Positions 1 through 6,980 of a stretch of DNA of 9,892 nt are shown here, piece by piece. The translations under genes were made by a program, and so were the position numbers. Numbering within the stretch: the first letter of the stretch is position 1; each line of letters opens with the position of its first letter. The notes beneath the pieces are model-generated. The model did no database searches. It was given only the letters and a program-made list of their open reading frames with translations, and was not told where the DNA came from. The stretch lies in NCBI GenBank assembly GCA_900548315.1, contig URJU01000074.1:1-9892 (forward strand), written 5' to 3'. The DNA is from an uncultured Coprococcus sp. (GTDB taxonomy: Bacteria > Bacillota > Clostridia > Lachnospirales > Lachnospiraceae).

Positions 1-676
1 GTCCATCCACTGCTGTCGGCGTCTTCACAACAACCTTGAGCTCCAGCTTGCCCGACGTTCCGCCTATCTCTGTCACCTGCGCAAATGGGTGAAATTCTAT
101 ATTCTCAGTCTCAAGCACCTGCGCACCAAGTATTTTCTCGCCTCTGAACTTATCTCTTCTATGGATCAGATGCACCTTGCTGCACATCTTTGACAGATAC
201 AGGGCATCCTCAAGGGCTATGTTGCCTCCGCCCACAACTGCGACTTCCTTGTTTCTAAAAAACGCTCCGTCACATGTGGCACAGTAAGAAACACCTGCCC
301 CCGTGAATTCCTCCTCACCGGGAACGTCAAGCTTTCTGTGCTTTGCACCCGTGGCTATCAGAACCGCCTTTGTCTCTATGCTGCTGCCATCCTCCAGGCT
401 GACCTTCTTGTGAGCGCCGTGATCCTCGATGGCTGTCACTTCTCTGTCATCAAATTCCACGTCAAATGTATCCGCATGTTCTCTGAACTTCATACCCATG
501 TCAAAGCCACTTATGCCCGGCAGACCAAGGTAGTTGTCAACCTGCTCTGTATTCACGATCTGCCCGCCGGAGAACGCCTCTTTCTCCAGTACCACCACGT
601 CCATCATCGCCCTCTTGGCGTAGACTGCGGCGGACAGACCCGCAGGGCCGCTGCCCACAATAACCAAATCTCTCAT
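1..676 (-). CDS. trxB: Thioredoxin reductase, N-terminal 225 residues (3' end cut by window edge)
   Basis: This is an FAD-dependent NADPH:thioredoxin reductase of the cytosol, which passes electrons to thioredoxin. The translation opens MRDLVIVGSGPAGLSAA, the N-terminal FAD dinucleotide fold (GSGPAG at residues 8-13). SGGQIVNTEQVDNY follows at about 36-49. The redox-active pair C132-A-T-C135-D sits where low-molecular-weight thioredoxin reductases carry it. The NADPH domain shows GGGNIALEDALYL (149-161) and HRRDKFR (about 172-178). The start at 674-676 follows AAGGAGGAACT, a strong but closely spaced ribosome binding site. The gene is separated from hemL by 415 bp holding an inverted-repeat element, so it is probably its own transcription unit; I see no clear promoter. 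The C-terminal FAD-binding part lies outside the window. The CATC pair and HRRD motif make another flavoprotein unlikely. Confidence 0.95.
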   Translation of the reverse strand, partial: MRDLVIVGSGPAGLSAAVYAKRAMMDVVVLEKEAFSGGQIVNTEQVDNYLGLPGISGFDMGMKFREHADTFDVEFDDREVTAIEDHGAHKKVSLEDGSSIETKAVLIATGAKHRKLDVPGEEEFTGAGVSYCATCDGAFFRNKEVAVVGGGNIALEDALYLSKMCSKVHLIHRRDKFRGEKILGAQVLETENIEFHPFAQVTEIGGTSGKLELKVVVKTPTAVDG

Positions 677-689
677 AGTTCCTCCTTGT

Positions 690-975
690 TTTTCAAAGGG
701 CCGTCTTTATGTGTTCATGATGCTCCCAGTTACGCACGACTCCGTCACCTTGTCTTAGCTCCTGAATTGAACATCAGCCCATCAAAAGTCGCCTTCGGCG
801 AGGACTGACGCTACATGTCAAGTTTTCACAGAAAACTTGACACATTATCTGCATTCGCTCCCGCCCCCTATAAGGGCAGGGGGGCTCCCGCTCAGCAAGG
901 AGCGACAAGCTTCCGTCGTCTATGTGCTACCCGCCTGGGAGCATCATGAACATATAAAGACTTACACTTTGAAAA
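690..975. repeat. 286-bp element with long terminal inverted repeats (MITE-like) upstream of trxB
   Basis: The left arm at 703-729 and the right arm at 935-961 are inverted copies with 26 of 27 bases matching; the one difference is position 711, G where the right arm predicts A. After a 4-5 nt interruption the pairing resumes at the outer ends as TTTTCAAAG (690-698) against CTTTGAAAA (967-975). Weaker symmetry continues inward (shared CTTGTC and GCTCCT blocks near 750-763 and 895-912), and a perfect hairpin lies at the centre. The unit can therefore fold into one large branched structure. It has no open reading frame of its own and no recognisable transposase. I see no convincing target-site duplication. 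It reads as a non-autonomous mobile element or structured intergenic repeat; an invertible segment is the alternative. The left end is only about 14 bp upstream of the trxB start. Confidence 0.7.
816..842. other. Perfect 12-bp hairpin at the centre of the inverted-repeat element
   Basis: TGTCAAGTTTTC (816-827) and GAAAACTTGACA (831-842) are exact reverse complements around a 3-base ACA loop. The arms contain TTGACA on both strands, but I find no matching -10 box at a proper distance on either strand, so I do not call a promoter. A smaller stem, TCGCC/GGCGA with a TTC loop, sits at 789-801. There is no thymine tract after the hairpin on either strand, so it is not a standard terminator. Confidence 0.75.
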
Positions 976-1091
976 CCGTTACTTTTATTGTGTTTTTCAA
1001 AACTACTTTTTAATACTTGTCTTATTATTCTTGCAATATAAAAATTTAAAGATACTTCTAATGAGACATCGTCTGACTTATTTAAGTCCCT
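976..1091. other. AT-rich spacer between hemL stop and inverted-repeat element
   Basis: This is the remainder of the gene-free 677-1091 interval. It is strongly AT-rich, with only a weak GACTT/AAGTC stem at 1074-1087 just after the hemL stop. I see no gene, no strong terminator for the hem operon and no convincing promoter for trxB. Confidence 0.5.
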
Positions 1092-2363
1092 TTAATTCTC
1101 TTTATATGCCTTTATTAATTCACAGGTTTTGGATACGTCTTCCTTGCTGTGTGCGTAGGACACGAACATTGCCTCAAACTGTGATGGTGCAAGGTAGATT
1201 CCGTTGTCCAGCATGTATGAGAAATATTTTGCATACCTTGCGGTGTCGCTGGATATCGATGTGTCCATGTCTACCACTTCCTGTTCTGTGAAGAATACAC
1301 TCATCAGTGAGCCTATCTGGTTGACGTGGACTGCTCCGCCAAATGTGCTTCTAACTGTGTCGGCTATCTGCCTTGTGCTCTTTTCTATCGCCGGATATAT
1401 TGTATCCTTTTCCTTCTGGAGTATGCGGAGCGTTGTGAGTCCGGCTGTCATGGCTATCGGATTGCCCGACAGAGTTCCCGCCTGATATACTCCGCCGAGT
1501 GGTGCCACCATGCTCATGACATCGCGGCGTCCGCCGTATGCTCCCACCGGCATTCCGCCTCCAACTATCTTGCCAAGTGTTGTGAGATCAGGCTTTACCC
1601 CGAAGTATTCCTGGGCACCGCCAAGGCTGAGTCTGAAACCTGTGATGACCTCATCAAATATAAGAAGTGCGCCGTACTCATTTGTTATGTTCCTGAGGAA
1701 CTGAAGGAATCCATCATGCGGTGGGACAACTCCCATATTTGCGGCAACCGGCTCGACCACGATTGCCGCAATGTCTTTGCCCTCCGCCTCAAATAACTTC
1801 TTTACGCTGTCCTCGTTGTTATACTCTGCTATGAGTGTATGCTGTGTATACGACTTTGGAACTCCCAGACTGTCCGGAACTGACTGTGTGAGTGCCGCCG
1901 AGCCTGCCTTGACCAGAAGTCCATCACTGTGTCCGTGATAGCAGCCGCGGAACTTTACAATCTTATCTCTGCCTGTAAATCCCCTCGCCACTCTGAGGGC
2001 ACTCATCACCGCCTCTGTTCCAGAGTTGACCATTCGTGTCAGCTCCATTGACGGCATGAGCTCATTTATCAGCTCTGCGATCTCGAGCTCTTTCCTTGTC
2101 GGTGCGCCAAATGTAAGTCCGTCATCACAAGCAGCCTTCACCGCATCTATGACTCTGTCATCGGCATGCCCAAGGATTCCCGGCCCCCAGGAACAAACAT
2201 AATCCACGTAGGAATTACCATCCTCGTCAAATATATGTGAACCTTTTGCTTTCTTCATAAATACAGGTGTCCGTCCCACCGAGCCAAATGCCCTGACCGG
2301 TGAATTGACGCCACCCGGAATTACCTTCTGTGATTTTTCAAATAGATCCTGTGAATTTGTCAT
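1092..2363 (-). CDS. hemL: Glutamate-1-semialdehyde 2,1-aminomutase
   Basis: This pyridoxal-phosphate enzyme moves the amino group of glutamate-1-semialdehyde to give 5-aminolevulinate, the second step of the C5 tetrapyrrole route after HemA. The 423-residue length is normal for the family. The N-terminal PGGVNSPVRAF (16-26), NSGTEAVMSALRVAR (113-127) and GCYHGHSDG (140-148) are family signatures. FDEVITGFR (236-244) supplies the aspartate that contacts the cofactor nitrogen. K265 in TLGKIVGGGMPVGAYGGR is the Schiff-base lysine. GTLSGNPIAMTAG follows. The start is the only good ATG at the conserved N-terminus; upstream there is only a weak purine-rich site (GAAAGAAG). It is the last gene of the hem operon, 145 bp after hemB. 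Placing hemL distal to hemB although it acts earlier is common in clostridial hem clusters. Confidence 0.97.
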   Translation of the reverse strand: MTNSQDLFEKSQKVIPGGVNSPVRAFGSVGRTPVFMKKAKGSHIFDEDGNSYVDYVCSWGPGILGHADDRVIDAVKAACDDGLTFGAPTRKELEIAELINELMPSMELTRMVNSGTEAVMSALRVARGFTGRDKIVKFRGCYHGHSDGLLVKAGSAALTQSVPDSLGVPKSYTQHTLIAEYNNEDSVKKLFEAEGKDIAAIVVEPVAANMGVVPPHDGFLQFLRNITNEYGALLIFDEVITGFRLSLGGAQEYFGVKPDLTTLGKIVGGGMPVGAYGGRRDVMSMVAPLGGVYQAGTLSGNPIAMTAGLTTLRILQKEKDTIYPAIEKSTRQIADTVRSTFGGAVHVNQIGSLMSVFFTEQEVVDMDTSISSDTARYAKYFSYMLDNGIYLAPSQFEAMFVSYAHSKEDVSKTCELIKAYKEN

Positions 2364-2480
2364 TGCTATTCTTCTTTCTATAATTTATCGTCCTGTCAGT
2401 CTACCTTCTTCTAAGTGTCAATGTCGCATTCTCCTCATCTTTGGTAACGCCTCTCTCTCCTCCGTCGAGTGGGGCAGATC

Positions 2481-2524
2481 GTCGGAATCATTCCGAAATA
2501 TGACTCCGTCATATTGATTCCGAC
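2481..2524. other. Nested palindrome across the hemB stop codon
   Basis: Outer arms GTCGGAATCA (2481-2490) and TGATTCCGAC (2515-2524) are exact reverse complements. Inside them ATATGAC and GTCATAT pair around a 3-base loop, stacking on the outer arms with one 6-base bulge (TTCCGA). In the minus-strand mRNA this makes a stem of about 17 pairs containing the hemB stop (2509-2511). No U-run follows on the minus strand, so it is more likely an mRNA stability or processing element, or a leaky attenuator between hemB and hemL, than an intrinsic terminator. Confidence 0.65.
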
Positions 2525-3480
2525 TCAAGCCAGTGTGCAACATCTATGGCGTGATAGGTTATTATAATCCCTGCTCCGGCACGCTTCATGGCTGTCATGT
2601 TTTCCATGACGATCCTCTTCTCGTCTATCCAGCCATTTGCCGCAGCTGCCTTGACCATGGAGTACTCGCCGCTGACATTGTACACCGCTATCGGATAGTC
2701 TGTGTGGTTTCTCACGTCCTTGACTACATCCAGATAAGCAAGTGCCGGCTTGACCATGATTATGTCTGCGCCCTCGGCAATATCCGCCTCGCACTCTCTC
2801 AGAGCCTCCCTGCCATTTGCGGGATCCATCTGGTATGTCCTTCTGTCTCCAAACTGTGGTGCAGAATGTGCCGCATCGCGAAATGGTGCATAGTAACCAG
2901 ATGCAAATTTCGCACTATAGCCCATGATCAGTACATCCGTCAGCCCGTTGTCGTCAAGTGCCTTTCTGATGTAAGCAGTGTGTCCATCCATCATATCCGA
3001 TGGAGCCACCATGTCCGCGCCGGCCTTTGCAAGGGATACAGCCATCTTGCCCAGATATGGAAGAGTCTCATCGTTGAGTATCTTTCCATCATGTATAATT
3101 CCGCAGTGACCGTGTGATGTGTACTCGCACAGACAAATGTCCGCTATGACTATCATGTCCGGATACAGCTCTTTTATCCTCCTGACCGCTTTCTGCATGA
3201 TTCCCTGGTCGTCGTACGCGCTGCTGCCCACCTCATCCTTGTGAGCCGGTATGCCGAACAGGAGAACCGCGCTGATTCCGGCATCCGCCACTCTGTGAAG
3301 CTCCTCCTCAAATGTGTCGAGTGAATACTGGTATATCCCCGGCATGGAGTCTACCGGATTCTTGATTCTCGTACCCTCCGCCACAAACATCGGATATACA
3401 AGATCCTCCTTGTTAACTCTGTTCTCTCTAACCATATTTCTGATGGCCTCGCTGCCGCGAAGTCTTCTGAGTCTTATCAT
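2509..3480 (-). CDS. hemB: Porphobilinogen synthase (5-aminolevulinate dehydratase)
   Basis: It condenses two 5-aminolevulinate molecules to porphobilinogen. The translation from 3480 is 323 residues, the usual family length, beginning MIRLRRLRGSEAIRNMVREN. The catalytic-site zinc ligands are C116, C118 and C126 in DICLCEYTSHGHCG, which marks the zinc-dependent class. The two substrate-binding lysines are K191 (MGYSAKFASGYYAPFRDA) and K244 (MVKPALAYLD). PSDMMDG and the C-terminal TYHAIDVA are also present. I chose 3480 because AGAGG lies 7 bases upstream and homology starts there. The frame stays open to a GTG at 3591, but that extension reads through the 22-bp repeats (repeated GDRYLRP) and should not be annotated. 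The repeats lie between this gene and cobA-hemD, and a nested palindrome overlaps the stop. Confidence 0.97.
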   Translation of the reverse strand: MIRLRRLRGSEAIRNMVRENRVNKEDLVYPMFVAEGTRIKNPVDSMPGIYQYSLDTFEEELHRVADAGISAVLLFGIPAHKDEVGSSAYDDQGIMQKAVRRIKELYPDMIVIADICLCEYTSHGHCGIIHDGKILNDETLPYLGKMAVSLAKAGADMVAPSDMMDGHTAYIRKALDDNGLTDVLIMGYSAKFASGYYAPFRDAAHSAPQFGDRRTYQMDPANGREALRECEADIAEGADIIMVKPALAYLDVVKDVRNHTDYPIAVYNVSGEYSMVKAAAANGWIDEKRIVMENMTAMKRAGAGIIITYHAIDVAHWLESESI

Positions 3481-3524
3481 ATTATTGCCTCTTTTCTCTA
3501 CATACATGTTCTCTCTATTATTCA

Positions 3525-3589
3525 AAAGGGGACGGAGGTACCTGTCCCCTTTACGAAACGGATAGTGGGGACGGAGGTACCTGTCCCCC
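3525..3589. repeat. Two copies of a 22-bp palindromic REP-like repeat between cobA-hemD and hemB
   Basis: The core reads GGGGAC, then GGAGGTACCT, then GTCCCC on the plus strand. Copies lie at 3528-3549 and 3567-3588, in the same orientation, separated by TTTACGAAACGGATAGT. Each folds as a GGGGAC/GTCCCC stem with the self-complementary AGGTACCT inside. In the first copy the stem extends by AAA/TTT, and in the minus-strand mRNA it is followed by UUUU, giving it the look of a partial intrinsic terminator or attenuator ahead of hemB. The same doublet, with nearly the same spacer, recurs near 8317-8378. Such short GGGGAC-type palindromes in intergenic DNA are the pattern of REP elements moved by Y1 (RAYT-type) transposases; no transposase is in this window, so that link is inferred. 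Confidence 0.85.
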
Positions 3590-3599
3590 ACTGCTGATG

Positions 3600-5174
3600 C
3601 TACTTGCGGGTATAGAATTCGCCGATGGCTGATATAAGATGCTCTATATCACCAACCTCCGGAACTATATCCGCATGATAACCAGCCTTCTCCAAAGCCT
3701 TTTCGGTCACATTTCCAAGTGCGGCTATGCGGATGTTTTTCATTAGACTATGCTCTCTCAAACTGTAATCGATATGGACTCCACAAGGATCGGCGCTGTT
3801 CAATGTCTGACCTATATCAGATCCATTTTCCTCTACGTCAAGGGCCTCAAAAAATCCCCTGACACCTGACGCGCTGACAAATGTGATCACATCCAGATCC
3901 TTCAGATACTGTATGCTCTCCATTCTGCGGCCAACCACATCATATACCGGAATCTCCTCGTATGTTACGCCGCCCTGATCAAGTATATCAAGCATTGTCT
4001 CACTGCCCTGAACGGCTCTCGGAAGGAGAAGTTTCTCTCCGTCATTCATCACATTTGCAAGTCCCCTGGCAAGGGCGCTTGTGGTGTACTCGTCCGGCAC
4101 ATAATCCGCTATGTATCCCTCAGATTTTAGCGCATCTCTTGTTCCGGCACCGACCACCGCAAATTTCAGATGAGCCAGTTTTCTGACATCTATATTCCAC
4201 TCCCTGAGCCATTTGAAAAACAGGGTTATGGTGTTCTGACTGGTAAATGCCAGCCAGTTGTAATCTTCTATATGTTCCAGAGCCACTCGCAGCCTGTTCT
4301 TCTCCTCTGTCTGCTCCACACTCATATCCACTATGCTGTAGGACTGACCGCCAAGCGCGTCTATGGCAACTCTCATCTTCTCGCGAAGTTTTGGCGTTCC
4401 AACAAGTCCAACGTGGACATTCTGGAGTGGCCCTCTGTTCGGTGCAGTAAAATCCAATGCTGCATTTTCGCCCACGACTATAATAGCGGGGGATTCCAGC
4501 TTTGCATCGTTCACCTTGTCCGCAATAGTCTGTATATCGCCACGAACTATCTGCTGTCCAGGCATGGTTCCCTTGGAAATAACCGCGACCGGAGTATTCT
4601 CCGCCGCACCGGTCTGAATAAGTCTCCCCATGATCTGTGGAAGCCTGTTCAATCCCATGAGGAACACGCTTGTCCCTTCCTGATTTCTGATATAATCATA
4701 GTCATTTGAAACACCTTCATCAGATCTGTGTATGTCCGACCGCTTATGTCCTGTTATCACATGAAAGCTTCTGCTCGTTCCACGGTGGGTCACTGGTATG
4801 CCACACACCTCCGGCACAGCCACCGCCGATGTGATTCCCGGAATGACCTGAAACGGAATTCCTGCGCAAAGGAGAGTTGTCACTTCCTCTCCACCTCTTC
4901 CAAATACGAACGGATCCCCACCTTTGAGACGCACCACCATGCCTCCTTTAAGTCCTTCCTCGACAAGGATATCATTTATCTCTGACTGTTTCTTGTAGTG
5001 GCTGCCTGCCTGCTTGCCGACATATATTCTGCGACATTCCGGTTTCACCATCTCCAGGAGCTGGTAGGTGCCAAGCCTGTCATATATGATCGTATCGCAC
5101 TGTTTTATAAATTCTAGTCCCTTCACCGTGATAAGTCCCGGATCGCCAGGGCCTGCGCCTATCAAATATACCAT
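3600..5174 (-). CDS. cobA-hemD: Fused uroporphyrinogen-III C-methyltransferase / uroporphyrinogen-III synthase
   Basis: The 524-residue protein joins two consecutive activities. The N-terminal half (about 1-250) is the SAM-dependent methyltransferase that makes precorrin-2: VYLIGAGPGDPGLITVKG (2-19), VRLKGGDPFVFGRGGEE (81-97), PGITSA (112-117), GIPVTHRG (125-132) and VFLMGL. The C-terminal half (about 255-524, from NVHVGLVGTPKLREKM) matches the weakly conserved HemD synthase, which cyclises hydroxymethylbilane; FTSQNTITLFF and FVSASGVRGFFEAL are typical of it. I start at 5174 because AGGGAG lies 6 bases upstream and the Rossmann-like motif begins at residue 2. A longer frame begins at a TTG at 5249 but only translates a leader hairpin. 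The fusion is common in Clostridia. The gene ends 12 bases before the 22-bp repeats. Its product commits uroporphyrinogen to siroheme or cobalamin rather than heme. Confidence 0.95.
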   Translation of the reverse strand: MVYLIGAGPGDPGLITVKGLEFIKQCDTIIYDRLGTYQLLEMVKPECRRIYVGKQAGSHYKKQSEINDILVEEGLKGGMVVRLKGGDPFVFGRGGEEVTTLLCAGIPFQVIPGITSAVAVPEVCGIPVTHRGTSRSFHVITGHKRSDIHRSDEGVSNDYDYIRNQEGTSVFLMGLNRLPQIMGRLIQTGAAENTPVAVISKGTMPGQQIVRGDIQTIADKVNDAKLESPAIIVVGENAALDFTAPNRGPLQNVHVGLVGTPKLREKMRVAIDALGGQSYSIVDMSVEQTEEKNRLRVALEHIEDYNWLAFTSQNTITLFFKWLREWNIDVRKLAHLKFAVVGAGTRDALKSEGYIADYVPDEYTTSALARGLANVMNDGEKLLLPRAVQGSETMLDILDQGGVTYEEIPVYDVVGRRMESIQYLKDLDVITFVSASGVRGFFEALDVEENGSDIGQTLNSADPCGVHIDYSLREHSLMKNIRIAALGNVTEKALEKAGYHADIVPEVGDIEHLISAIGEFYTRK

Positions 5175-5189
5175 TTTATTCTCCCTTGC

Positions 5190-5238
5190 GCCGTTTGAGT
5201 TGTATGGATGTCTCTCGGCTACGTACAGCTCAAACGGC
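5190..5238. promoter_or_regulatory. Leader stem-loop just upstream of the cobA-hemD ribosome binding site
   Basis: GCCGTTTGAG (5190-5199) and CTCAAACGGC (5229-5238) are exact inverted copies, and pairing continues inward (TGTA/TACA) past single mismatches. The loop is about 15 bases. The stem ends about 7 bases before the AGGGAG ribosome binding site in the mRNA. No U-tract follows, and the structure is too small for a cobalamin riboswitch. It could modulate translation or protect the mRNA; function is inferred only from position. Confidence 0.5.
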
Positions 5239-5294
5239 TTACGTATCAATAAAATTCGTTTTACATTTTTTAAATTTATCTGTTATGTGTTACA

Positions 5295-6335
5295 CTATTT
5301 TATTAAATCCTCTACTAGCTGTTCCCAGTCTGCGATGTTTCCCTCTACCATCTTTCTGCGTATATGGATTTTCGCTGTTTTCTCTTTATCTGAAGTTATT
5401 GAGTGTTCTTTTATTGTCTTTTGACTGGCTGCTTTATTGCTTGAATTCAAAGATTTCTTTGGGTCTATTTCTGTTTTAGCATGAATTTCATCTGCTTTCA
5501 TCAGACTAAGTTTCATGTGTTTGCCTTTCAGCTCTGAGTATACCCCTATCGGCTCATGGCAGCCGGCGTTCAAACGGCTTAAGACCGCACGCTCGTATGT
5601 GAGCTGTGTGTATGCCTCTGTGTCATTTATCTCCCTGACCATATCATATACTTGTCCTGAGGTTCGGGTCTCCATTGCTATGATTCCCTGGCACGCTGCC
5701 GGGAGCATGGACTCCGTGCTGAGATATCGAAATGTAAGTTTATCTTTTTGCACTTCCAAGCACTCTGGGCTAACTTCAAGCACTCCCAACCGCTCAAGTC
5801 CCGCTGCTGCAAGTATGATGGCATCATACTCGCCGCCCTCCAATTTTTGTATACGGGTGCCGACATTTCCTCTTAAATTTTTGCACACTGCGTTCGGATA
5901 CATCTCCATTATCTGATACTGCCTTCTCAGGCTGCTGGTTCCTACCACAAAAGTATCATTATTCTCAAACTTTCTGCCAACCTTATATATCAGAACGTCC
6001 TGTGGGCATGCCCTCGGAAGTGTACCCGCTATCGTAAGTCCATCCATGATCTCCATCGGCATATCCTTGGCACTATGCACCGCTATATCTATATTCCCCT
6101 GAAGGATCGCATCCTCAAATTCTTCCACAAATACAGCCTTACCACCAAATTCCAAAAGTGCCCGGCTAGTATCTCTGTCACCGCGAGTGCTCATAGTTAC
6201 CATCTGAAAGTCCACCTGCGGAAATCTTTTCATAAGTGCATCTATCACAAGTTCAGTCTGGGCAAGAGCAAGCTTGCTGCCGCGGGTTCCGACTCTGACT
6301 ATTTTATTTTTGCACTGTCCATCATCAACTCTCAT
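5295..6335 (-). CDS. hemC: Hydroxymethylbilane synthase (porphobilinogen deaminase)
   Basis: It polymerises four porphobilinogens into hydroxymethylbilane using a covalently bound dipyrromethane primer. VRVGTRGSKLALAQTELV opens the fold, STRGDRD at 49-55 follows, and D91 in AVHSAKDMP is the catalytic aspartate. GTSSLRRQYQ (132-141), NLRGNVGTRIQKL (153-165) and LPAACQGIIAMETR are conserved. C259 in LNAGCHEPIGVYS carries the primer. At 346 residues it is longer than the roughly 300-310 usual: the third domain holds a lysine- and serine-rich stretch of about 40 residues (about 283-322) that looks like a disordered insertion. Its start overlaps the end of the precorrin-2 dehydrogenase gene by 11 bases, with AGGAG 8 bases upstream, so the two are probably translationally coupled. 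Confidence 0.97.
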   Translation of the reverse strand: MRVDDGQCKNKIVRVGTRGSKLALAQTELVIDALMKRFPQVDFQMVTMSTRGDRDTSRALLEFGGKAVFVEEFEDAILQGNIDIAVHSAKDMPMEIMDGLTIAGTLPRACPQDVLIYKVGRKFENNDTFVVGTSSLRRQYQIMEMYPNAVCKNLRGNVGTRIQKLEGGEYDAIILAAAGLERLGVLEVSPECLEVQKDKLTFRYLSTESMLPAACQGIIAMETRTSGQVYDMVREINDTEAYTQLTYERAVLSRLNAGCHEPIGVYSELKGKHMKLSLMKADEIHAKTEIDPKKSLNSSNKAASQKTIKEHSITSDKEKTAKIHIRRKMVEGNIADWEQLVEDLIK

Positions 6336-6900
6336 CTAACAGACTCCTAACCATTTGCTGAAATGCTTTCTTTCTCTCTTCCTCGCCGTCTATCTGAGCT
6401 TTGACCTGCTCCCGGAGCTCGCCCATACGCTCTGCTATATCGCCATAATTCCTGCCTAAATGGCTCTCTATGTTTCTCTTGATCATGCCCGCCAGCACCG
6501 GGCTCTGTCCTCCGGTGGAAACGCTTATGACAACCTCTTTATCCTTTATGATCGCCGGAAAATAAAATCCGCAATCCGATTTCACATCAACCACATTTAC
6601 AAGTATGCGCTGCTGCCTGCACAGCTCCGCCATATCGTGGTTGACCTTCTCGTCGTCCGTCGCCATTATGACGACAAATGCACCATCAATATCCTGGGGC
6701 TGCACACACCTTTTTATAAGCGTAAGGCGTGCAGGATGTTCCGCCAGCTCCAAAAGCTCCGGACAAAACTCTGGGGACACCACCGTGACCACCGCACCGA
6801 ATTCCAGCATGCTGCACACTTTTCTGTACGCCACGGTTCCGCCTCCTGCGATCAGACACCTCTCATTATCCAGTTCTATCATAAATGGGAAATACGACAT
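6325..6900 (-). CDS. Precorrin-2 dehydrogenase / sirohydrochlorin ferrochelatase (Met8/SirC/CysG-N type)
   Basis: This 191-residue protein matches the Met8p/CysG N-terminal family, which oxidises precorrin-2 to sirohydrochlorin with NAD+ and in some members inserts iron to give siroheme. It opens YFPFMIELDNERCLIAGGGTVA with the NAD-binding GGGTVAYRK at 19-27. D105 in VNVVD aligns with the catalytic aspartate of Met8p (D141) and CysG (D104). DCGFYFPAIIKDKEVVISVSTGGQSPVLA (109-137) is the family core, with S128 in STGG. The C-terminal helical part is shorter than in Met8p, so chelatase activity cannot be assured; a dehydrogenase-only SirC role is the alternative. AGAGGT precedes the ATG. It lies 76 bases after hemA and overlaps hemC. 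Its presence directs the operon towards siroheme and/or anaerobic cobalamin synthesis. Confidence 0.93.
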   Translation of the reverse strand: MSYFPFMIELDNERCLIAGGGTVAYRKVCSMLEFGAVVTVVSPEFCPELLELAEHPARLTLIKRCVQPQDIDGAFVVIMATDDEKVNHDMAELCRQQRILVNVVDVKSDCGFYFPAIIKDKEVVISVSTGGQSPVLAGMIKRNIESHLGRNYGDIAERMGELREQVKAQIDGEEERKKAFQQMVRSLLDES

Positions 6901-6961
6901 CGCTACCTCTAATCTATTATTGAATCTCTATTTAAAATCACCCAAAAGTTTTTCCAATTAT

Positions 6962-6980
6962 CTGACAAGACCCTTGTCAG
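6962..6980. other. Hairpin across the hemA stop codon
   Basis: CTGACAAG (6962-6969) and CTTGTCAG (6973-6980) are exact inverted repeats with a 3-base loop, and they overlap the hemA stop codon (6977-6979). No U-tract follows in the minus-strand mRNA, so full termination is unlikely. It may mark an mRNA processing or stability point between hemA and the next gene. Confidence 0.55.

Noticed and set aside
338..808. Plus-strand open frame of 156 codons
   Set aside because: It overlaps the antisense of trxB and runs into the inverted-repeat element; the minus-strand translation has clear FAD, CATC and NADPH motifs.
816..842. Promoter from the TTGACA boxes in the central hairpin
   Set aside because: Neither strand has an acceptable -10 box at 16-18 bases from TTGACA; the boxes are explained by the palindrome.
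961..1091. Intrinsic terminator after hemL
   Set aside because: Only a weak 5-bp stem lies after the stop and no U-tract follows it directly.
2533..3117. Plus-strand open frame of 194 codons
   Set aside because: It lies wholly antisense to hemB, whose zinc and lysine motifs are intact; the plus-strand translation is cysteine- and histidine-rich without any family motif.
4170..4709. Plus-strand open frame of 179 codons
   Set aside because: Antisense shadow of cobA-hemD, no ribosome binding site and no recognisable motif.
5175..5294. Cobalamin riboswitch before cobA-hemD
   Set aside because: The gap is shorter than usual for a cobalamin aptamer and I could not find a B12-box-like sequence; only a single long stem-loop is visible.
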